Assembly: GCA_022825185.1 (NCBI GenBank)
Contig: JAJDYK010000057.1
Span: forward strand, 1-10,490
DNA length: 10,490 nt
DNA from: Candidatus Latescibacterota bacterium
Lineage (GTDB): Bacteria; Latescibacterota; UBA2968; UBA8231
Direction: 5' to 3'
Below are positions 7,801 to 10,490 of this stretch, piece after piece; positions within the stretch are counted from its first letter, which is position 1; each line of letters opens with the position of its first letter. The position numbers were made by a program, and so were the translations under genes. The notes below the pieces were generated by a model. It ran no database searches. It had not been told where the DNA came from and saw only the letters and a program-made list of their open reading frames with translations.

Positions 7801-8075
7801 TCGTGGTGCAAAATTTGGCTGATGTGATCGTAGCCTTCTTCAAGGTACTCGATCGCCTGCACGGCCAGATTCTGGAATTCAGGCTCGAAGTGAAGCTCTA
7901 TGTGCTCGCTTTCGAGGATTTCCCACTGGAAGTCTCGGTAGCGGACCTTGTTTTTCCCGAACCCTTGCTGCAACTGCAAGGTGAGAATGTCTTGGGCGCA
8001 GAGGTCTGCGGTGCCCCAAGCGAGCAGGGCGGCGCAGGCGAGGCCGTGGAATCTCGTTATAGCCTGCACGTTCAC
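4848..8075 (-). CDS. HEXXH metalloprotease-like / TolB-PD40 propeller / Omp85-type barrel fusion protein
   Basis: This 1075-residue exported protein has four parts. Residues 1-27 are a signal peptide (cleavage near LCA/QD). Residues about 45-295 are a gluzincin-like peptidase domain with HELAH at 150-154 and WLMEGMAEY at 179-187, giving the two His ligands, catalytic Glu151 and probable third ligand Glu182. Residues about 316-570 are PD40/TolB propeller blades, recognisable by WSPDSRHLAF, WSPDGQRIAF and SPDGRQIVF. Residues about 585-697 are a Pro/Ala/Glu/Asp-rich linker. Residues 700-1075 form an outer-membrane barrel with the Omp85 hallmarks GG...LRGYQ (about 926-949) and NVELRVPF, ending in Phe. 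The start is GTG overlapping the upstream stop (GTGA). A second GTG at codon 3 is better spaced from GGGAGA and is an alternative start. It probably anchors in the outer membrane with its soluble domains in the periplasm or at the surface; substrate unknown. Similar three-domain fusions exist in environmental genomes, by recollection. Confidence 0.85.
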   Translation of the reverse strand: MNVQAITRFHGLACAALLAWGTADLCAQDILTLQLQQGFGKNKVRYRDFQWEILESEHIELHFEPEFQNLAVQAIEYLEEGYDHISQILHHDLSHRPPVVIYQSHYQFQQTNIFPDFLPPGVAGFAEPLRFRMVVPFAGDLDEFRNVLVHELAHIFQYDIVHKGPIRRITSPIAQPPTWLMEGMAEYTTPGRNTVDEMVLRDAVLTDGLIPLETMNQAWGQGNVFLAYKQSHALMEYIAQQYGPEKISRILRLWDSQHDTDKLMDRLIGMDLKTLDERWSAQMRKTYWPLLQTRDYTSEFAEEIGDDENIHSFSSPCWSLSGDMLAVHSSDGIEQHVDIIRLRDASLVERVTGSMRATDYDHLSIGSGTVAWAQDGQTIAFVAKEGPRDRIMLWDLYDKKLVQTLTMPDLDLVESLTWSPDSRHLAFIGTGQGQSDLYIIDVQTGERRQLTGTPEREDYPNWSPDGQRIAFSSKYRNQFDIKIYDLAEGTAHAAISSSTDDLWPQWLPEGNKLLFVSTRDKINDLFVYHLDEGREFRLTRSLSGILNPALSPDGRQIVFNTYFKGRSHLYRMAMPEWPEVKRKDAQLLARVAEAVPPAKALPPVEAEAPTEAEPPATETLAIEVPSVRPAVEGDAVLSDQGGTPSLGEVSDPKDPDLPDDAVLLAGASGLLSPTESQEPQAAVQLVDDTDDELELRRRRYTPKLEFDGISVQMGYFDGFLSSIAQLSMSDLLGNHSLVLATDYVAAQDISNDFNFAASYSYYGKRPTYHVSIFNWNQYFINDRNFLVQGRAPARGISRLQQRGALANASYPLDLYRRLDLSYTYVGEQEEQVSPFYEPDSTATSTHLFKTAYVHDSITYGLLGATAGKRYFLSVGRTLSLGSTTRSFSHLEFDYRHYLRLGRWSVLGLRAYSVGSLGRDALEYNLGGPTWFLPFYTGFNLNTGPLRGYQFSAFTGSRVLLTNVELRVPFVRGILFGWPGTFLIPAIDGSLFMDMGMAWNKGDEIDLWPFYTPPYPPQSDDPQALLTSSPRQVHASVGFGLLVYFLLPMNFEFARQMDLQGNFSDFRFHFSFGQSF
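5985..6323 (-). other. low-complexity acidic Pro/Ala/Glu linker between propeller and barrel
   Basis: The encoded segment (residues about 585-697 of the fusion protein) is repetitive at the DNA level, with degenerate units related to GCTTCGGTTGGTGCC on the plus strand. It is rich in Pro, Ala, Glu and Asp, with almost no aromatic residues and few Lys or Arg until an RRRR cluster at 696-699 just before the barrel. It is most likely a disordered tether. Confidence 0.7.
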
Positions 8076-8653
8076 TCTCCCGTGGATGTGGGTGAATAGT
8101 CCGGGCGTCTGGTCCGCGGCCGCGAACCATCGTCCGCCCTGAATATATCAAGTGAGTCTGTAGAGTCGAGGCCGGCTTGCTGGTATTGTTGCAGGTGGCG
8201 CAAATTGACGGCATAGGCTTCGCGGGTGGGGTTGAGGGCCCGCGCCCGGTCGTAGAATTGGGCGGCTTTGTCGGTCATGCCAAGTCGCTCGTAGATGACC
8301 CCTAAGTTGTTGTGCAAGCTGGCCGACAAGCTGTCTTGCGCTAGGGCGCGTTCCATGTGCGATTGGGCTTCGTTCCACATGGCGTTTTCAATGCACCAGA
8401 GCGCGTATTTGTTGACCTGCTCGATGTTTTGCAACTGCTGGCGCGAGCGCTTGGGGCGATCTATGACAACTAGCATCGGCGCGGGTTGGACGGTAGCTGC
8501 GCTCGTGGCTGTGGTGTCGGCGACTGGGGCGTACTCGTAGCCGATGGGTTCGCCCGCCGCTGGCCTGCGCACCAGTTCTAGACAGCCGTGCAGACACAGC
8601 ACCCCCAAGCCAAAGGCCACGAGGCAGAAGGTGTTTTTCACAGAGTAATTCAC
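8072..8653 (-). CDS. TPR-containing lipoprotein, first gene of the minus-strand operon
   Basis: This 193-residue protein starts with GTG at 8653. An in-frame GTG at codon 5 would give a more typical lipoprotein leader starting MKNTF, so the start is uncertain by 12 nt; AGGA lies about 10 nt before the first. The leader ends in LHGC, with Cys24 as the probable lipidated residue; His at the -2 position is unusual. A low-complexity Thr/Ala/Pro stretch follows (residues about 40-60). Two tetratricopeptide repeats span about 79-108 and 112-146: ALWCIENAMWNEAQSHMERAL and SLHNNLGVIYERLGMTDKAA carry the W/L/G/Y/A/A pattern. TPRs bind protein partners, so it may scaffold the fusion protein encoded downstream, whose start overlaps its stop by 4 nt. 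The C-terminal 33 residues are polar and likely disordered. Confidence 0.85.
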   Translation of the reverse strand: MNYSVKNTFCLVAFGLGVLCLHGCLELVRRPAAGEPIGYEYAPVADTTATSAATVQPAPMLVVIDRPKRSRQQLQNIEQVNKYALWCIENAMWNEAQSHMERALAQDSLSASLHNNLGVIYERLGMTDKAAQFYDRARALNPTREAYAVNLRHLQQYQQAGLDSTDSLDIFRADDGSRPRTRRPDYSPTSTGE

Positions 8654-8906
8654 GCGCGATTTTTCCTAGGCGCGCGGCCATTAACGCCTTGCGCCGTTGT
8701 CGTAAGTTAGGAATATAACAAACAGAAGCACTTTGAACTATTTTCCGCATAGTATAGACATCGCAAGGGGGCAACGCGTTCCTTTTATCGAAGTCCACTA
8801 CAAGCTGCGCGGACCGGTAGCATTTCATTTGCGGATTGAACATACTTAATGCGGGCAATACGGACGGCTATATAGCGCATAAAACCACTTTAGTGAGGGT
8901 AGGTCT
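8654..8906. promoter_or_regulatory. divergent intergenic region with probable promoters for both directions
   Basis: This 253-bp stretch separates two divergent genes, is visibly more AT-rich than its surroundings and shows no convincing coding frame. Minus-strand -10-like hexamers are TATACT (plus coordinates 8751-8756) and TATATT (about 8713-8718). On the plus strand TATATA (8869-8874) sits in the 10-bp palindrome GCTATATAGC (8867-8876), and TTGAAC occurs at 8836-8841. None is paired with a good -35 at standard spacing, so exact promoters cannot be called. Confidence 0.4.
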
Positions 8907-10010
8907 ATGCTGAATCGGGTCCTTAGTATTGCGGCGATTTCGGCGTTCGCGTGGGCTTGTCCGAGCGGTGCCCAGCAGGTCCACGAGACAGTCGGCTGGC
9001 GCCCGACCGCGGTGCCGCTGCTGAATTTCAGTTCGGACGACGGCACTGGATACGGGCTGCGGGCCAATTTTTTCGAATACGACGGCCGGAGCGTACCCTA
9101 TCGCCGCAAATACAGCGCACAAGTATTTATCACAACCAAGGGCAAATGGGTACACCGCGTGCTCGTCGATACGCCCGAATTCCGGCCCGGTCGGCGGCTC
9201 GAGGTCGAACTGGTTTACGAGAAGGAGGATTTTGCCAATTACTACGGCGGCCTCAGCGACGAGGATATCGCCGGGTATTCGCGGGAACAGAGGACGTTCC
9301 GGCAAGCCTTCCCGGAGTTCAAGGTCAAGTGGATCCGGACTCTGCGCTTCCCTTGGCGTCTGCGCATCGGGGGGCGTTTGAGCCACAACGATATCGAGCC
9401 GAACGCCGCCGATGGCGTCCTCTCTGCGCTCGATCCTCTCGGCGCGGACGGGGGTGCGTTCGCCCAGTTAGTCGGCTCGCTGCGCTACGATACGCGCGAT
9501 AACTACAACAACGCGACCTCGGGCGTGCTGGAGGAGTTGCTGGTGGACTTTGGGGTCGGCGGCGGTGGAGATTACCGGGGAGCGACGCTTAGTTTTGACC
9601 ACCGGCACTTCCGCGCCTTGGGGCACGGGCTAGTGGCCGCCAACCGTCTGCGCGTCAACTGGACCATCGGTGACTTGCCCTTCTACGAGGAACTGGACAT
9701 GGGGGGCAGTGGTACGGTCCGCGGCGTAGCCAGTGCTAGGGACCGGGGCGAGGCGCGGATCGTGCTCAACGGCGAGTTGCGCTGGCGCGGGCTGCCGGTA
9801 TGGCGTCGGCAGCACCTGTATCTGGGGCTAGTGGCCTTCGGCGACATCGGGCAGATTTTCGCCCGCGATGCGCTGCCGACGATCGACGGGTGGCGCGGCG
9901 GCAGAGGCTTGGGCCTGCGTTGCCACTGGCAGAGCACGATCGTGCGGGCCGACTACGGCACCTCGGGCGGCCGCCGGGCGCTCTACATTACCTTTTCACA
10001 GGCTTTCTGA
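8907..10010 (+). CDS. barrel-only Omp85/BamA-family (surface antigen D15-like) outer-membrane protein
   Basis: This 367-residue protein starts with ATG, preceded by GAGGGTAGGT. A signal peptide ends near SGA/QQ (residues 1-22). The mature chain is about the size of an Omp85 barrel alone, and no POTRA domains precede it. Family marks are YDTRDNYNNATSGVLEE (194-210, matching the RD..N..P..G strand motif), the GGSGTVRGV loop motif (267-274, the conserved VRG-type loop 6), ARIVLNGELRW (283-293), FGDIGQIF (311-318) and the C-terminal ITFSQAF with terminal Phe. Full BamA and TamA insert other barrels or export proteins through POTRA-assisted contacts; a version without POTRAs cannot be assumed to do the same. 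The gene runs divergently from the operon holding another Omp85-like barrel and is followed after 3 nt by a membrane-protein gene. Confidence 0.85.
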   Translation: MLNRVLSIAAISAFAWACPSGAQQVHETVGWRPTAVPLLNFSSDDGTGYGLRANFFEYDGRSVPYRRKYSAQVFITTKGKWVHRVLVDTPEFRPGRRLEVELVYEKEDFANYYGGLSDEDIAGYSREQRTFRQAFPEFKVKWIRTLRFPWRLRIGGRLSHNDIEPNAADGVLSALDPLGADGGAFAQLVGSLRYDTRDNYNNATSGVLEELLVDFGVGGGGDYRGATLSFDHRHFRALGHGLVAANRLRVNWTIGDLPFYEELDMGGSGTVRGVASARDRGEARIVLNGELRWRGLPVWRRQHLYLGLVAFGDIGQIFARDALPTIDGWRGGRGLGLRCHWQSTIVRADYGTSGGRRALYITFSQAF

Positions 10011-10013
10011 GGC

Positions 10014-10490
10014 ATGGAACTATTTTCGGTGCGCCACCTGTTCTGGATTGGGGTGGCTGCGCTTTTCGCGGCGGGCTGCGCCAATATGAGGCGGTGGCCG
10101 CTGGATGGGCGGGCCCATGCGGCCTTCCGGCGCGCGCTGTTCGCCTTGGTGCTGGTCAACGAACTCGGCTGGTTTGCCTATCGGCGCTTCGCCGTTGGCA
10201 TCCCCATCGTCGATAACCTGCCCCTACACCTGTGCGACCTGTCGGTATTTGTTTTGTTCGCCGGGCTGGCGACCGGCGGGAGGCTGTGGTCCGAGTTGGC
10301 GTATTACGCGGGGGTGGTCGGTGCTTTGCTGGCGGTGTGTTTCCCGGCAATCTCGGAGACCGGGTCGATCCGCCTCATCGCCGAGATTCGCTATTTCCTG
10401 ACCCATGTCGCCTTGGTCGGTGCGGGGTTCTATTTCACCTTTGGGTGCTGCTACCGCCCGCCGGCGCGGGCGATCCTGCGCAGCTATATC
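10014..10490 (+). CDS. YwaF/TIGR02206-type integral membrane protein (3' truncated)
   Basis: The frame starts at ATG 10014, 3 nt after the barrel gene stop, and remains open to the right edge, giving 159 visible residues. Hydrophobic segments lie at about 7-22, 39-57, 72-87, 93-112 and 125-144, consistent with a multi-pass inner-membrane protein. The block NLPLHLCDLSVFVLF (about 68-82) and the later YYAGVVGALLAVCFPAI match, by recollection, the LPLHLC signature of the YwaF/TP0381 family (TIGR02206), related to TMEM164. No biochemical role is firmly established for bacterial members that I know of. A Cys22 in AAGC resembles a lipobox but sits within the first membrane segment and is probably fortuitous. 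GAGG overlaps the previous stop almost directly before the ATG, so translation probably depends on coupling. Confidence 0.78.
   Translation, partial: MELFSVRHLFWIGVAALFAAGCANMRRWPLDGRAHAAFRRALFALVLVNELGWFAYRRFAVGIPIVDNLPLHLCDLSVFVLFAGLATGGRLWSELAYYAGVVGALLAVCFPAISETGSIRLIAEIRYFLTHVALVGAGFYFTFGCCYRPPARAILRSYI

Noticed and set aside
7092..8099. A 335-codon plus-strand open frame opposite the fusion gene
   Set aside because: It is antisense to the conserved peptidase and propeller coding region and has no recognisable domain; long mirror frames are common in GC-rich genes.
8388..8858. A 156-codon minus-strand frame covering much of the divergent intergenic region
   Set aside because: It overlaps the TPR lipoprotein in another frame, shows no domain or signal, and its second half is Arg-rich shadow sequence.
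10062..10082. Lipobox-like AAGC in the YwaF-type protein
   Set aside because: The family is polytopic and the Cys is within the first membrane segment, so lipidation is unlikely.
1..10490. tRNA, rRNA, CRISPR arrays, insertion sequences, attachment sites
   Set aside because: No cloverleaf, spaced direct repeats, transposase motifs or terminal inverted repeats were found on either strand by eye.

Overview
The window is a GC-rich, gene-dense bacterial chromosome segment whose content is almost entirely cell-envelope genes of a two-membrane (Gram-negative) organism. I count ten protein genes, two cut by the window ends. There are no tRNA or rRNA genes, CRISPR arrays or insertion sequences. The gene families (a PorX-type PglZ protein next to tsaE, a PorV/FadL-like porin, a protease–propeller–barrel fusion, a barrel-only Omp85 protein) suggest the FCB assemblage or a neighbouring candidate phylum such as Latescibacterota. 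That placement is inference from family content; no marker gene settles it. At least five genes start with GTG or TTG.

Layout. Positions 2-3275 (+) look like one operon: the C-terminal part of a PorX-like response regulator/PglZ phosphodiesterase, tsaE (tRNA t6A synthesis ATPase), a YjbH-like exported beta protein, and a PorV/FadL-family outer-membrane barrel. Gaps are 5 and 24 nt, and the last pair overlaps by 4 nt. A separate promoter-like sequence at 3285-3312 then precedes a monocistronic lipoprotein gene (3359-4108) with a Gly-Gly-Tyr repeat domain and a very basic tail. A perfect 15-bp-stem bidirectional terminator (4126-4163) separates it from the convergent minus-strand operon.

The minus-strand operon (8653 down to 4168) holds three genes joined by two 4-nt stop/start overlaps: a TPR lipoprotein, a 1075-residue fusion of a HEXXH metalloprotease-like domain, a TolB/PD40 beta-propeller, an acidic Pro/Ala/Glu linker and an Omp85-type barrel, and a small lipoprotein. 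A 253-bp divergent intergenic region (8654-8906) separates it from a plus-strand gene for a second, POTRA-less Omp85-type barrel. That gene is followed 3 nt later by a YwaF/TIGR02206-type integral membrane protein cut by the right end.

The most interesting unit is the three-gene minus-strand operon. I infer that it encodes a surface or outer-membrane assembly in which a protease-like domain, a propeller and a barrel sit on one chain, flanked by two lipoproteins that could be its periplasmic partners. The GGY-repeat lipoprotein is the other unusual protein. All product names rest on reading motifs and architecture by eye, without database searches.
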